From an uncultured Sulfurovum sp. (GTDB taxonomy: Bacteria > Campylobacterota > Campylobacteria > Campylobacterales > Sulfurovaceae): a DNA stretch of 64,000 nt. The stretch is from the NCBI GenBank assembly GCA_902727935.1, contig CACVAX010000038.1, positions 1 to 64,000 of the forward strand, written 5' to 3'. Positions 47,606-56,410 of the stretch are shown in pieces; the first letter of the stretch is position 1; every line of letters starts with the position of its first letter. A program made the translations under genes and the position numbers. The notes under the pieces were generated by a model, which was not told the origin of the DNA, ran no database searches, and saw only the letters and a list, made by a program, of their open reading frames with translations.

Positions 47606-49660
47606 ATGCAGGAAGTTATAAACGCGTTAAACGAAGCACAACAAGAAGCTGTTAAACACATTGATGGTTCTCTTCTTATTTTGGCTGGTGCTGGTTCGGG
47701 TAAAACAAAAACCTTAACCACAAGACTAGCGTATCTTATCTCAGAAGTTGGCATTGACCCTCTAAACACCTTAACTTTGACCTTTACCAACAAAGCTGCA
47801 TCTGAAATGAGAGAACGTGCTTCTAAACTTATTCCTCCTAATGCATCCATGCCTTTACTCTGTACTTTTCATAAATTTGGACTACTATTTTTAAAATTTA
47901 ACATCGAAAAGCTTGGACGTGCTAATAACTTTGTAATCATCGATAGCGATGATAGAAAACGCATTTTAAAACGTATTGCTAAAGAGCATAAAATAGACTT
48001 GAACATCGCATTTATCTCTTCTGAAATTTCAAAATATAAGAACACATTATTAACAGCTGATGAAATTTTAAAAAAAGCAGAACTACCAGATTATCGAAAA
48101 ATTGCAACTATCTACAAAGACTACGAAGCAGAAATTACAGAAAACAATTTAGTAGACTTCGATGACCTGCTCATGCTTACCTATCAAATTTTAGAACAAG
48201 ATGAAACTCTTAGAAAAGAGACCTCTTTGCGTTACCAATATATTATGGTAGATGAGTATCAAGATACCAATGAACTTCAATTTAAACTACTTGAACTCTT
48301 AGCTTCTGAACATAACAACCTCTGTGTCGTAGGAGATGATGACCAAAGTATCTATGGTTGGCGTGGGGCAAATATTCGTAATATTTTAGAGTTTTCAGAA
48401 CATTTTAAAGGCACAAAAACAGTAAAACTAGAGACCAACTACCGTTCAACCTTTCCCATTTTAAAAGCAGCCAATGAACTCATAGAACATAATTCTCAAA
48501 GAATTGGTAAAAAACTCACTTCGTTTAAAGGGGATGGAGACAAGGTAAAACTCTTTCACTCACTCGATGAGTCACTCGAATCCAGAAGCATTGCCAAAGA
48601 GATTAAAGTGCTACTAGATAAAGGTGTTCCCTCTGATGAAATCGCTGTACTCTACCGTATCAATGCACTTTCACGTTCACTAGAAGAAGGTTTTACCAAA
48701 GAAGAACTTCCATTTAAACTCTTAGGGGGAATGCGTTTCTACGATAGAGCCGAGATTAAAGACATGATTTCCTATTTTAGAGTTCTGTCTAATCCTAATG
48801 ATGACTTCTCTTTAGAACGTATTATTAACAAACCAAAACGTGGCATTGGAAAGGTCACCATAGACAAACTCAAAAAAGCAGCCTTTGAAAGCCAGTCTTC
48901 TATTTTTAGATTCTTAAAAGAACAGGATGTTGGGACAATTGTTAGTAAAAAAGCAGCCAATGCCTTAAAGGAGTTTGTGGCTAATATTGAACTGCTTCAA
49001 AGTGAAATTAAACACTCGTTGCATAACTTTATTGAACTTTTTGAAGAGACCATTGGGCTAAAAAGATATTACGCTGCCATGATAGATGGAACTGAACGTG
49101 TACAAAATATTGATGAATTCATTGGTTTCTTTCGAGAAGCCATTAGCCAAACACCAAACCTTGCACTGGATATCTTTTTAAATGAAATCTCTTTACAAAG
49201 TGACCAAGATAACATTGATGAAAATGCCATTACCATCATGAGTATTCATGCTTCTAAAGGCTTAGAGTTTGAACACCTTTATGTCATAGGACTAGAAGAA
49301 GAATTTTTTCCTCTCTTAGGAGATGGATGTAACATGGAAGAAGAGCGTCGTTTGGGTTATGTTGCCATTACCAGAGCCAAATCTGACCTTACCCTTTGTT
49401 ATGTGAATTCACGTTTTTATAAAGGTCAGAGAAAAAACATCGAGAAAAGTCGGTTTTTAGGAGAAGCAGGACTTATTCAAGGCGAAGCACTCAAAATTTC
49501 TAAAGCACCTAGCTATAAAATTGGTGACTTAGTAAAACACAAAATCTTCGGAATCGGTCGTGTCCAAGCTGTCAATAAATCACGACAGGAGTACAAACTA
49601 AAAATCAATTTTGGTGGCAATAAAAAAGAGATTTTAAGCTCTTTCGTACAGTCAGTTTAA
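47606..49660 (+). CDS. uvrD: UvrD/Rep/PcrA-type DNA helicase
   Basis: 684 residues, SF1A helicase. Q-motif NEAQQEAV, Walker A LAGAGSGKTKTL, motif II VDEYQDTN, motif III GDDDQSIYGWRGA, motif IV LETNYRST, motif V ITIMSIHASKGLEF and motif VI RRLGYVAITRA. The C-terminus (YKIGDLVKHKIFGIGRVQ) is the Tudor-like domain of UvrD/PcrA that contacts RNA polymerase. It acts in nucleotide-excision and mismatch repair or replication restart. Overlaps truB by one base. Confidence 0.93.
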   Translation: MQEVINALNEAQQEAVKHIDGSLLILAGAGSGKTKTLTTRLAYLISEVGIDPLNTLTLTFTNKAASEMRERASKLIPPNASMPLLCTFHKFGLLFLKFNIEKLGRANNFVIIDSDDRKRILKRIAKEHKIDLNIAFISSEISKYKNTLLTADEILKKAELPDYRKIATIYKDYEAEITENNLVDFDDLLMLTYQILEQDETLRKETSLRYQYIMVDEYQDTNELQFKLLELLASEHNNLCVVGDDDQSIYGWRGANIRNILEFSEHFKGTKTVKLETNYRSTFPILKAANELIEHNSQRIGKKLTSFKGDGDKVKLFHSLDESLESRSIAKEIKVLLDKGVPSDEIAVLYRINALSRSLEEGFTKEELPFKLLGGMRFYDRAEIKDMISYFRVLSNPNDDFSLERIINKPKRGIGKVTIDKLKKAAFESQSSIFRFLKEQDVGTIVSKKAANALKEFVANIELLQSEIKHSLHNFIELFEETIGLKRYYAAMIDGTERVQNIDEFIGFFREAISQTPNLALDIFLNEISLQSDQDNIDENAITIMSIHASKGLEFEHLYVIGLEEEFFPLLGDGCNMEEERRLGYVAITRAKSDLTLCYVNSRFYKGQRKNIEKSRFLGEAGLIQGEALKISKAPSYKIGDLVKHKIFGIGRVQAVNKSRQEYKLKINFGGNKKEILSSFVQSV

Positions 49661-50490
49661 TGAACAGATTATTCGTCGTCAACAAACCCATCTTCCGTTC
49701 GTCTAACGGCTACATGGGTTACGTAAAAAGAAAGTACAACAGCAAAAAAGTAGGTTTTTCAGGAACCCTTGACCCATTTGCTACAGGTTGTCTCATCGTT
49801 GCCACTGGTCAGTACCCAAAACTGTTCCAGTACCTCAAAAAAACACCAAAAGCATATGCAGCTACCTTATGGCTTGGGGCTAACTCAGAAAGCCTAGACA
49901 TTGAAAGTGTGGACTCTGTAAAAGTCATTGAGCCTTTAGCATTGGAAAACATAGAAAAAGTACTTCAAAGTTTAAAAGGTGAACTCACCTACTACCCACC
50001 AAAATTTTCAGCCAAAAAAATCAATGGACAAAGAGCCTATGACTTAGCAAGAGCTGGTGAAGAAGTAAAACTAAAACAAATTACTTCCACCATTCATGAC
50101 ATTAAACTCATAAACTACAAGCATCCTTTTGTGCATTTCAAAGCCACAGTTTCCGAAGGAACTTATATTCGTTCTTTAGGTGCTATAATCTCTGACAAAC
50201 TACAAGTAGATGGCACACTTTCAAGCCTAACACGTCTTAATGAAGGTGAGTTTTTTTATGACAATGAAAAAGCACTCAACCCTTTAGAGTATTTAAAAAT
50301 TCCTCAAAATATCTACACAGGTGACCCAAAATTTTTAGAACTTGGTAAGAAACTTTATAGTGAGTATTTTGAGAGTAAAGAAGATGGTGAGTATTGGGTA
50401 GAAACAGAAAAGTTTTTTTCAATTATTCAGATTCTTAATGGAGAAATTAAATATAAATTAAATCGTGTACATAAATTTAAAAGAGACTAA
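49660..50490 (+). CDS. truB: tRNA pseudouridine(55) synthase TruB
   Basis: 276 residues. The catalytic Asp lies in VGFSGTLDPFATGCLIVATG, with KKTPKAYAATLWLG, YPPKFSAKKINGQRAYDLARAGE and GTYIRSLGAIISDKL also typical. It converts U55 in tRNA T-loops to pseudouridine. The start shares a base with the stop of the helicase gene (TAATG). The C-terminal part differs from E. coli TruB and lacks a clear PUA domain, as in relatives. Confidence 0.93.
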   Translation: MNRLFVVNKPIFRSSNGYMGYVKRKYNSKKVGFSGTLDPFATGCLIVATGQYPKLFQYLKKTPKAYAATLWLGANSESLDIESVDSVKVIEPLALENIEKVLQSLKGELTYYPPKFSAKKINGQRAYDLARAGEEVKLKQITSTIHDIKLINYKHPFVHFKATVSEGTYIRSLGAIISDKLQVDGTLSSLTRLNEGEFFYDNEKALNPLEYLKIPQNIYTGDPKFLELGKKLYSEYFESKEDGEYWVETEKFFSIIQILNGEIKYKLNRVHKFKRD

Positions 50491-50511
50491 AAAATCTCTT
50501 TTAAATAGCTA

Positions 50512-50961
50512 CTAAGAAACTGATGCTTTCAGCATCCAAATGTCTTTTTCAAGTTTTGCAATGTTTTCATCTGCAAACGCAATGGTTGTCGTGTCATTTA
50601 ACTCAGAGGCAAAGTTAGAAAGTTCTTTAAACTCATATAAGAAGTGAATGTAATCTGTTTTAATAATCTCTAAAACTTCTTTAGTATCAAACTCAGTTTT
50701 CTCTGTTTCCTCTATATGTCCATACTCAACTGCTTGTGCCATGGTTACCAATGGTTTTTGACCTAATTGTAAAACACGTTCTGCAGTATCATCAAATAAT
50801 GTTGCCATAGCAAGATACATCGTTTCAGTCATTGCATGAATTTCGTAAAATGCCATACCTTTAATGTTCCAATGTAAATTATGCAATTTAATATGCATTA
50901 CCATCGCATCGGCTTGAATTTGTTTTAGTTTATTAATTGTTTTCATTTCAGCTGTTTCCAT
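50512..50961 (-). CDS. dps: Dps-type DNA-protecting ferritin-like protein
   Basis: 149 residues, usual size. Ferroxidase residues are in MHIKLHNLHWNIKGMAFYEIH and TLFDDTAERVLQLG, the Dps inter-subunit site. It forms a dodecamer that oxidises and stores iron and protects DNA under oxidative stress or starvation (bacterioferritin/NapA of Helicobacter is the same family). Start METAEMKT; a second Met at residue 6 could also serve. Convergent with truB. Confidence 0.9.
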   Translation of the reverse strand: METAEMKTINKLKQIQADAMVMHIKLHNLHWNIKGMAFYEIHAMTETMYLAMATLFDDTAERVLQLGQKPLVTMAQAVEYGHIEETEKTEFDTKEVLEIIKTDYIHFLYEFKELSNFASELNDTTTIAFADENIAKLEKDIWMLKASVS

Positions 50962-51126
50962 GTTATTATCCTATTTAAAATTTTGTGTAGGTATTTTAAC
51001 ATAAAAGACTAACCGTTCATAGGATAAATAAGACAATTCATCGTAAAGTTAAGTATAAATTTATCTAAAAAATACTATTTTATGTAAAATAATATGTGTT
51101 TTTATACATATATAAGGATGAAAGTT

Positions 51127-51336
51127 ATGATAGCTTATTCAAGAGAGGAAATTATCTCTGCTACTGATATGGCAAGAAATTTTTCATCTGCACTTAATAG
51201 TATTTTAGAACATCGCAAAGAAAAATTAGCCATCTCTAAAAACAATAAACTTCAAGCTGTTCTTATAGATATAGAAAAATATGAGCAACTCAAAGAAGCC
51301 TATGACACTTTAAAATCTATAGAGCAAATTAAATAA
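51127..51336 (+). CDS. Phd/YefM-type antitoxin
   Basis: 69 residues from the ATG at 51127 (AAGGA eight bases upstream); earlier in-frame ATGs at 51094 and 51118 overlap or precede that site. Phd/YefM fold: ISATDMARNFSSALNSILEHRKEKLAISKNNKLQAVLIDIEKYEQLKEAY. The family binds DNA at the N-terminus and wraps a toxin with the C-terminus. It is 22 bases before the DUF3800 gene, so the two may form a toxin-antitoxin-like pair. The common partners (RelE, Doc) are absent. Confidence 0.8.
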   Translation: MIAYSREEIISATDMARNFSSALNSILEHRKEKLAISKNNKLQAVLIDIEKYEQLKEAYDTLKSIEQIK

Positions 51337-51358
51337 TTAGATATAATAAAGGACATAA

Positions 51359-52369
51359 GTGTATTTAATATATACCGATGAAACAGGAACAAATAACCAC
51401 CCAAACATACCTTTTTCTCTATATGGAGGATTAGTAGTACATGAATCAAGTGTACTAAAGTTTGAGATGCAAATTATTGAAATTGTTCAAGAGTTTTTAG
51501 GTTTCAATAACATGTTAGAAGCAGAAGTACATTTTACAGAAATTTTTAACTATGTATTTCATAATAAAAAACCATCAAAAGCTAGAAAACTAAAAGAGTT
51601 TGAAGAAGATATTTTTCCTTTAATTAAAAATAAAACCAAAGAGGATGTTACCCAATTTATTGCAGAACTCTTTCAACTTATCTCTAAAGCTAATATTCCA
51701 TTTTTCTTTTCTATTATTGATAAAAGAGATGAATATCATAAGCATCATTATTTAGGAAATGAAGAAATAAGTCATAATGCTTATGCATTTAAAGGGTTTA
51801 TAAATATTGTAGATAGATTCTTAACAGAAAAACAAGAAATGGGACTCCTTGTAGCTGATGATTTTTCTAATCAAATTCCTAAAAAATTAAAGCTGCTCTC
51901 TAATATTGAATTAATTAGTGACGCAACTATAAAGAGTAATCCAAACGTTAAAGAGATTGTCTATAAACGAGTATTAGCTGAATCCCTCGTTTGGAAAAAT
52001 AGATTTTTAAAAGATGTAATTCCTCAAAATAGTATTGCTCCTCTTAAATATAAGTTTGAATCAAATAGTTTTAATATTATCGACAATATAAATTTTGTTT
52101 CTTCTAAAGAATCCATCCTTAATCAAATTAGTGATGTTTTACTTTATGTAATTAGAAAAATAAAAGAATATAACTTAGATAAAGAAGCTTATCCTGAAAT
52201 AAAAATATTTTGTGAAAATAAAGATTTACTTTCCTCAATTAATTTTCTTTATCAATCTGAAATCATTACAGAAGCTATTATTAATACAAGTGACAATACA
52301 TTAGATATAACGATGCGTTCTGGAATATTTTCTTCAATAAATCGAAATATAAAGAATAGCAACGGTTAG
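51359..52369 (+). CDS. DUF3800-type protein, possible toxin partner
   Basis: 336 residues with a GTG start (AAAGGAC five bases upstream). The opening MYLIYTDETGTNNHPNIPFSLYGGLVV is the DUF3800 signature: an RNase H-like first strand with Asp-Glu followed by the GGL strand. A later acidic motif (LLVADDFSNQIPKK) fits the second active-site position. The C-terminal half has a helical region with Lys/Arg and two acidic turns. DUF3800 proteins are suspected RNase H-fold nucleases; biochemical role unknown. Preceded by a Phd-type gene. Lower GC than neighbours suggests acquisition. Confidence 0.72.
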   Translation: MYLIYTDETGTNNHPNIPFSLYGGLVVHESSVLKFEMQIIEIVQEFLGFNNMLEAEVHFTEIFNYVFHNKKPSKARKLKEFEEDIFPLIKNKTKEDVTQFIAELFQLISKANIPFFFSIIDKRDEYHKHHYLGNEEISHNAYAFKGFINIVDRFLTEKQEMGLLVADDFSNQIPKKLKLLSNIELISDATIKSNPNVKEIVYKRVLAESLVWKNRFLKDVIPQNSIAPLKYKFESNSFNIIDNINFVSSKESILNQISDVLLYVIRKIKEYNLDKEAYPEIKIFCENKDLLSSINFLYQSEIITEAIINTSDNTLDITMRSGIFSSINRNIKNSNG

Positions 52370-52450
52370 CACCTTGTCGCATAAGCTACGACTGCTACTC
52401 TTAGAATAACTATAACACATATTGTATTAAATGTCAAATGGAGAAATAAA

Positions 52451-53209
52451 ATGACCCAAAAAGCCCACGCAAAAATAAACACTTTCCTAAAAATAACAGG
52501 TCACCAAAATGGTTACCATACCCTACTTTCTCGTTTTGTAAAAGTTCCACACCTCTACGATACTATTACTTTTGTACCTCAAAAATGTGAGAACTTTAGC
52601 ATAGAAGGTTGTGGAAATGTTCCAACTAAGAGCAATACCATCTACAAATCTTTTTTAGCCATGCAAAACGAACTGAATCTTGAAACAGACTTTTTTAACC
52701 ATCATAAAGTTGTTGTTGAGAAAAATATTCCCTCAGGTGCTGGTCTTGGTGGTGGGTCTTCCGATGCTGCTGCTTTTATGCGTTTGTTTAATGAAGTTTG
52801 TAATTTAAACATTGACACCCCTACTTTGGCTAAAATTGGTTCAAAAGTTGGTGCAGATATTCCATTTTTTGTTTATGATTATGATGCTGCCAATGTTTCA
52901 GGATTTGGAGAAATAGTGAAAGAATTTAAAGATGAAGTATTTGAAATAAAACTTTATACACCAAATATTCATTGTGACACAGCTTTGGTTTATAAAACCT
53001 TTAAACGTGAATTGTTCGATGAAATCGAAGCTACAAGCTTTGAAGGTTGGGAAAAACTTTCTTCTAAAAAAGTGCTAAACAATGTGGATGCTATCATGGC
53101 AAATGATTTATATAAAGCTTCACTCATTGCCTATCCTGAACTTCAAAAAGAACAACCTAAAGATTGGTATTTTTCAGGTTCGGGAAGTACTTTTTTTAGT
53201 ATTCAATAG
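52451..53209 (+). CDS. ispE: 4-diphosphocytidyl-2-C-methyl-D-erythritol kinase
   Basis: 252 residues, GHMP kinase. N-terminal AHAKINTFLKITGHQNGYH, ATP-binding PSGAGLGGGSSDAAAFM and C-terminal FSGSGSTFF. It phosphorylates CDP-methylerythritol in the MEP isoprenoid pathway. Start ATG with GGAG seven bases upstream. Slightly shorter than E. coli IspE (283), as in Campylobacterota. Confidence 0.93.
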   Translation: MTQKAHAKINTFLKITGHQNGYHTLLSRFVKVPHLYDTITFVPQKCENFSIEGCGNVPTKSNTIYKSFLAMQNELNLETDFFNHHKVVVEKNIPSGAGLGGGSSDAAAFMRLFNEVCNLNIDTPTLAKIGSKVGADIPFFVYDYDAANVSGFGEIVKEFKDEVFEIKLYTPNIHCDTALVYKTFKRELFDEIEATSFEGWEKLSSKKVLNNVDAIMANDLYKASLIAYPELQKEQPKDWYFSGSGSTFFSIQ

Positions 53210-53222
53210 GAGCGTATTATTC

Positions 53223-54167
53223 ATGTACCGACAACTTATACTTTTTATAATACTTTTGCAAGTAACAGCGTGTGCTGATAGGCACGAAAATAAGATTCAC
53301 TCTTTTCATAAAACGATTGACACTCAACATAAAAATAAAATGGGCATTAGTATTTACTATCAAAAAGAAAACACTATCAAACCTACTCTCTACTTTTTAG
53401 CAGCCTCGACTTCTGACCGACGGAGTTATGAACATATCTATCACTATTTAGCCAACAAAGGTTATGTGGTTGTAGGACTCTCCACGGAAGGGTTTGCATC
53501 TGACTTTATGAGCTATCATTTTTATGATGCCATTAGCTATGCACGTCGTGTATGTAAAAAGAAAGGTTTAAGTGATGACAAACAGATAGGTCTTATTGGT
53601 CACTCGTCTGGGGCTGGTGTCCTTCCAAGTTTGGCCTATAAACTTTTTACTGAAGATAAACTCGGAGAAGACGGACGTTTTATTTTTGGTGCTTCCCCTT
53701 GGATTGACTTTCAATTTAAAAACTTTATGAAACTTCCCAAAGACACCAATTTTGTGACCCAACTTTTTGAAGATGACCACAGTACGGATCCTCGAATCTA
53801 TTTAGACATCTACAAGCTCATGGATGTTAATCATAAAACATTTATGATGGTAAAACAAGGGGGAAACCACCAAACTCCTTTTTATGATAAACCAAAAGAG
53901 TTAGTACAAAAAGGAGTTTATGAACCCATTGAAAATCTGGCTTCTTTTACCTTTTTTAAGAAAGATAAAGAGAAAATATTCTCTTCAAAAAAAATTATTA
54001 CGGACTATGTAGACATTGAAGCTGAAGGAACATTACCAAGTAACAAAGACTACAAACAGATGCTCAATGCTTTTATACGTTCAAGAAGCTCTTTTGGCTG
54101 TAAACCTACCTCAAATTATGCTCCTAATCCTCGTGAAAAAGAGTGTTTAAACTATCAGAATAGATGA
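53223..54167 (+). CDS. Alpha/beta-hydrolase lipoprotein
   Basis: 314 residues from the ATG at 53223; the frame is open upstream but only inside ispE. Lipoprotein signal YRQLILFIILLQVTAC. Hydrolase fold with FLAASTSDRRSYEHIYHYLANKGYVVVGLS, nucleophile elbow IGLIGHSSGAG (GxSxG), probable acid in FEDDHSTD and His in QGGNHQTPF. Resembles PAF-acetylhydrolase/dienelactone-hydrolase-like esterases. Substrate unknown; periplasmic or membrane-anchored. It follows ispE by 13 bases. Confidence 0.8.
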   Translation: MYRQLILFIILLQVTACADRHENKIHSFHKTIDTQHKNKMGISIYYQKENTIKPTLYFLAASTSDRRSYEHIYHYLANKGYVVVGLSTEGFASDFMSYHFYDAISYARRVCKKKGLSDDKQIGLIGHSSGAGVLPSLAYKLFTEDKLGEDGRFIFGASPWIDFQFKNFMKLPKDTNFVTQLFEDDHSTDPRIYLDIYKLMDVNHKTFMMVKQGGNHQTPFYDKPKELVQKGVYEPIENLASFTFFKKDKEKIFSSKKIITDYVDIEAEGTLPSNKDYKQMLNAFIRSRSSFGCKPTSNYAPNPREKECLNYQNR

Positions 54168-54234
54168 AAAATATTTTTAAATGCTCTCACTATTTTTAAT
54201 ATTAAATAGTATAATAAACAGTAAGGAGCAACAA

Positions 54235-54687
54235 ATGATAGAACTCTTATCAACAGACTTATTATGGTGGCACTGGATTGCTTTTGGAATTTTTTTAGTC
54301 ACCATTGAAATCTTCATAGGTACTTTTATGATGCTTGGCTTAGGCGTTGCTGCACTGCTTGTGGGTGCAACTGATATGCTGTTTAAAACCTCAATAGAAG
54401 TAGAACTTACTTTATGGATTGTACTCTCTTTAGCCTCTCTATACTTATGGTTTAAATACTTAAAAAATCCAAATGTTGAGACATCAGGACAATCAAACTA
54501 TGCTTTAGAAACACTGGGGGTCGTCACAAAGGAGATTCCTCATAATGGACGAGGAGAAGTAAAATTTGATACCCCTGTACTGGGAAACACCACTTGGTTT
54601 GCTACCTCAAAAGAAACCATAAATGAAGGAAAACGTATTCAAATAGTAACAGTTAAAGGTCAACTTATAGAAGTTAAAAACGCGTAG
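54235..54687 (+). CDS. NfeD-like membrane protein
   Basis: 150 residues from the ATG at 54235 (AAGGAG seven bases upstream; the frame opens earlier at 54181 without a ribosome site). Three membrane helices (WWHWIAFGIFLVTIEIFIG, MMLGLGVAALLVGATDMLF, LTLWIVLSLASLYLWF) and a C-terminal OB-fold domain (LGVVTKEIPHNGRGEVKFDTPVLGNTTWFATSKETINEGKRIQIVTVKG). Short NfeD type (YbbK/YbbJ-like). Its partner, the SPFH protein, follows after 50 bases containing a hairpin. Confidence 0.87.
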   Translation: MIELLSTDLLWWHWIAFGIFLVTIEIFIGTFMMLGLGVAALLVGATDMLFKTSIEVELTLWIVLSLASLYLWFKYLKNPNVETSGQSNYALETLGVVTKEIPHNGRGEVKFDTPVLGNTTWFATSKETINEGKRIQIVTVKGQLIEVKNA

Positions 54688-54704
54688 GTTCGGTAACACC
54701 GAAC
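54688..54704 (+). other. Hairpin between nfeD and qmcA
   Basis: GTTCGGT and ACCGAAC with a 3-base loop. No T-run follows; could moderate transcription or protect mRNA ends between the two genes. Confidence 0.45.
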
Positions 54705-54737
54705 ATTAAAAACATTTAAATTTAAAAGGAATATAAA

Positions 54738-55592
54738 ATGGAATTAAACATACTTATCATCTTAGCTGTTGCTGTTATTGTTACCCTTTATAAAGGAATC
54801 AAAATTGTCCCACAAGGTGAAGAGTGGGTCATCGAAAAACTTGGTAAATTCTCACGTACACTTGAACCAGGACTAAATATCATTGTTCCTTACGTTGATG
54901 ACGTTCGTCAACGTATCTCCACCCGTGACATCATTATGGACATTCCTCAACAAGAAGTTATTACCAAAGACAACGCTGTCATACGAACCAATGCCATAGC
55001 ATTTGTACGTGTTACTAACCCTAAAGATGCACTCTATGGTGTTGAAGACTTTAAACTGGCAATTGCCAACCTCATCATGACAACTTTACGTTCTATCATT
55101 GGTGAAATGAAACTTGATGAAGCACTTTCAAACCGTGAATCAATTAAAGCACGACTCAAAGAAAACATCATTGACGATGTGTCGGACTGGGGTGTAACGG
55201 TAAAATCGGTAGAGATTCAAGACATTAACCCAAGTGGATCTATGCAAGACTCAATGGAACGTCAAGCAGCTGCTGAACGTGAAAGAAGAGCCATCGAAAC
55301 CACAGCTGAGGGTAATAAAAATGCTGCCATTTTAGAAGCACAAGGTAAACTTGAAGCTGCAAAACTAGAAGCTCAAGCACAAATTGCCTTAGCTGATGCC
55401 TCTGCTAAAGCCATGGAAATGATTGCAAATGCAACTGATGGTAAAGAGTTACCTGCCATGTTCTTATTAGGTGACCGTTATATTAATACCTTAGAAAAAA
55501 TGACACAATCTCCTAACTCTAAATTTGTGGTTTACCCTGCTGACATTCAAGCGACCATTAAAGGGATGCTTGGGAATGTGTTTACGAAATAA
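54738..55592 (+). CDS. qmcA: SPFH/Band 7 protein, QmcA-like
   Basis: 284 residues. N-terminal membrane helix (LNILIILAVAVIVTLYKGIKIVPQGEEWVIEKLGKF), SPFH domain with RDIIMDIPQQEVITKDNAVIRTNAIAFVRV, MDEALSNRESIKARLKENI-type helices and an Ala/Glu-rich coiled coil (AAERERRAIETTAEGNKNAAILEAQG). With NfeD it forms the qmcA-ybbJ type pair that builds membrane microdomains and cooperates with FtsH or membrane quality control. A gene pair conserved in many bacteria; the cellular role here is inferred. Confidence 0.9.
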   Translation: MELNILIILAVAVIVTLYKGIKIVPQGEEWVIEKLGKFSRTLEPGLNIIVPYVDDVRQRISTRDIIMDIPQQEVITKDNAVIRTNAIAFVRVTNPKDALYGVEDFKLAIANLIMTTLRSIIGEMKLDEALSNRESIKARLKENIIDDVSDWGVTVKSVEIQDINPSGSMQDSMERQAAAERERRAIETTAEGNKNAAILEAQGKLEAAKLEAQAQIALADASAKAMEMIANATDGKELPAMFLLGDRYINTLEKMTQSPNSKFVVYPADIQATIKGMLGNVFTK

Positions 55593-55603
55593 CATTTCAA
55601 TCT

Positions 55604-55628
55604 GTAGGTTCGATTTTATCGAACCTAC
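55604..55628. terminator. Bidirectional hairpin terminator after qmcA
   Basis: GTAGGTTCGAT and ATCGAACCTAC, 11 perfect pairs with a TTT loop, between qmcA and the convergent membrane-protein gene, whose stop lies in the right arm. Confidence 0.65.
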
Positions 55629-56365
55629 GATTTCAAACGCTTATATCTCTCTTTAATCTTCGGATGCAATACATTCAAATAAAATCCTAAAACTATAAAA
55701 TCAAACGCAAAATAAAAGGCTGCAATCCCCACAGGTGGATTTCCACTTGGTAACCACTCAAACTTTCCAAAAGCGATTTCTGGCCAATACCACGTACCTG
55801 TTGCTGTTCCTATTTGCTCCAAATACGCGACAATAAAAAACATAATTAAAAAGAAAAGCTGTGATTTTTTAGCGTTGTACAAAATAATAAAAAAGATAAC
55901 CGAATAAAGAAATCCAAACCAATCATTAGCCCAAAATAACCATACAAAGCTATAGACTAGCGAAAAGATAAATAACCATTTTTTAATAACAGCTTGATGA
56001 TGTAAAATATAAGGATGATGTGAAAGTCTAAAAACTGAAGCAAAAATGAGACTATGTCCAAAGATAAGCCATAAAGGAATGTTGTAAAAACGGTAATGAT
56101 ACATACCCAAAACCATAGAAAGTATGTACTCTCCTGTTAAGCCAACCACTATACCTATAAGCATTATCTCTCTAGCACGTTTAGCACTTCGCCAAAAAGA
56201 AAAAGCAAAAGCCAAGCCAACTAAAAAAACGGCTACAGCCTGTCCATGTCCTGAAAACCAAGCATCCCCTATGGGGCTGTCTATGGTTAAAAATAGTGCT
56301 GTTCCAATGAGAGTTTTTAATATCGTTCTATACGGAATTTCTTCTTTGCTTCGTAGGGTCATCAT
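55625..56365 (-). CDS. Seven-helix membrane protein, unknown
   Basis: 246 residues (or 245 from the second Met) with about seven membrane helices and many aromatic residues (GMYHYRFYNIPLWLIFGHSLIF, GTATGTWYWPEIAFGKFEWLPSGNPPVGIAAFYF). The GTWYWP...PSGNPPVG motif looks conserved for a family, but I cannot name it. Inner membrane. It ends inside the qmcA terminator hairpin. The next upstream gene (DUF4395) is 45 bases away on the same strand and may be co-transcribed. Confidence 0.7.
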   Translation of the reverse strand: MMTLRSKEEIPYRTILKTLIGTALFLTIDSPIGDAWFSGHGQAVAVFLVGLAFAFSFWRSAKRAREIMLIGIVVGLTGEYILSMVLGMYHYRFYNIPLWLIFGHSLIFASVFRLSHHPYILHHQAVIKKWLFIFSLVYSFVWLFWANDWFGFLYSVIFFIILYNAKKSQLFFLIMFFIVAYLEQIGTATGTWYWPEIAFGKFEWLPSGNPPVGIAAFYFAFDFIVLGFYLNVLHPKIKERYKRLKS

Positions 56366-56410
56366 TATCTCTATTTTTATTTTTTAAAAGTATAGCCAAA
56401 TCTAATATCA

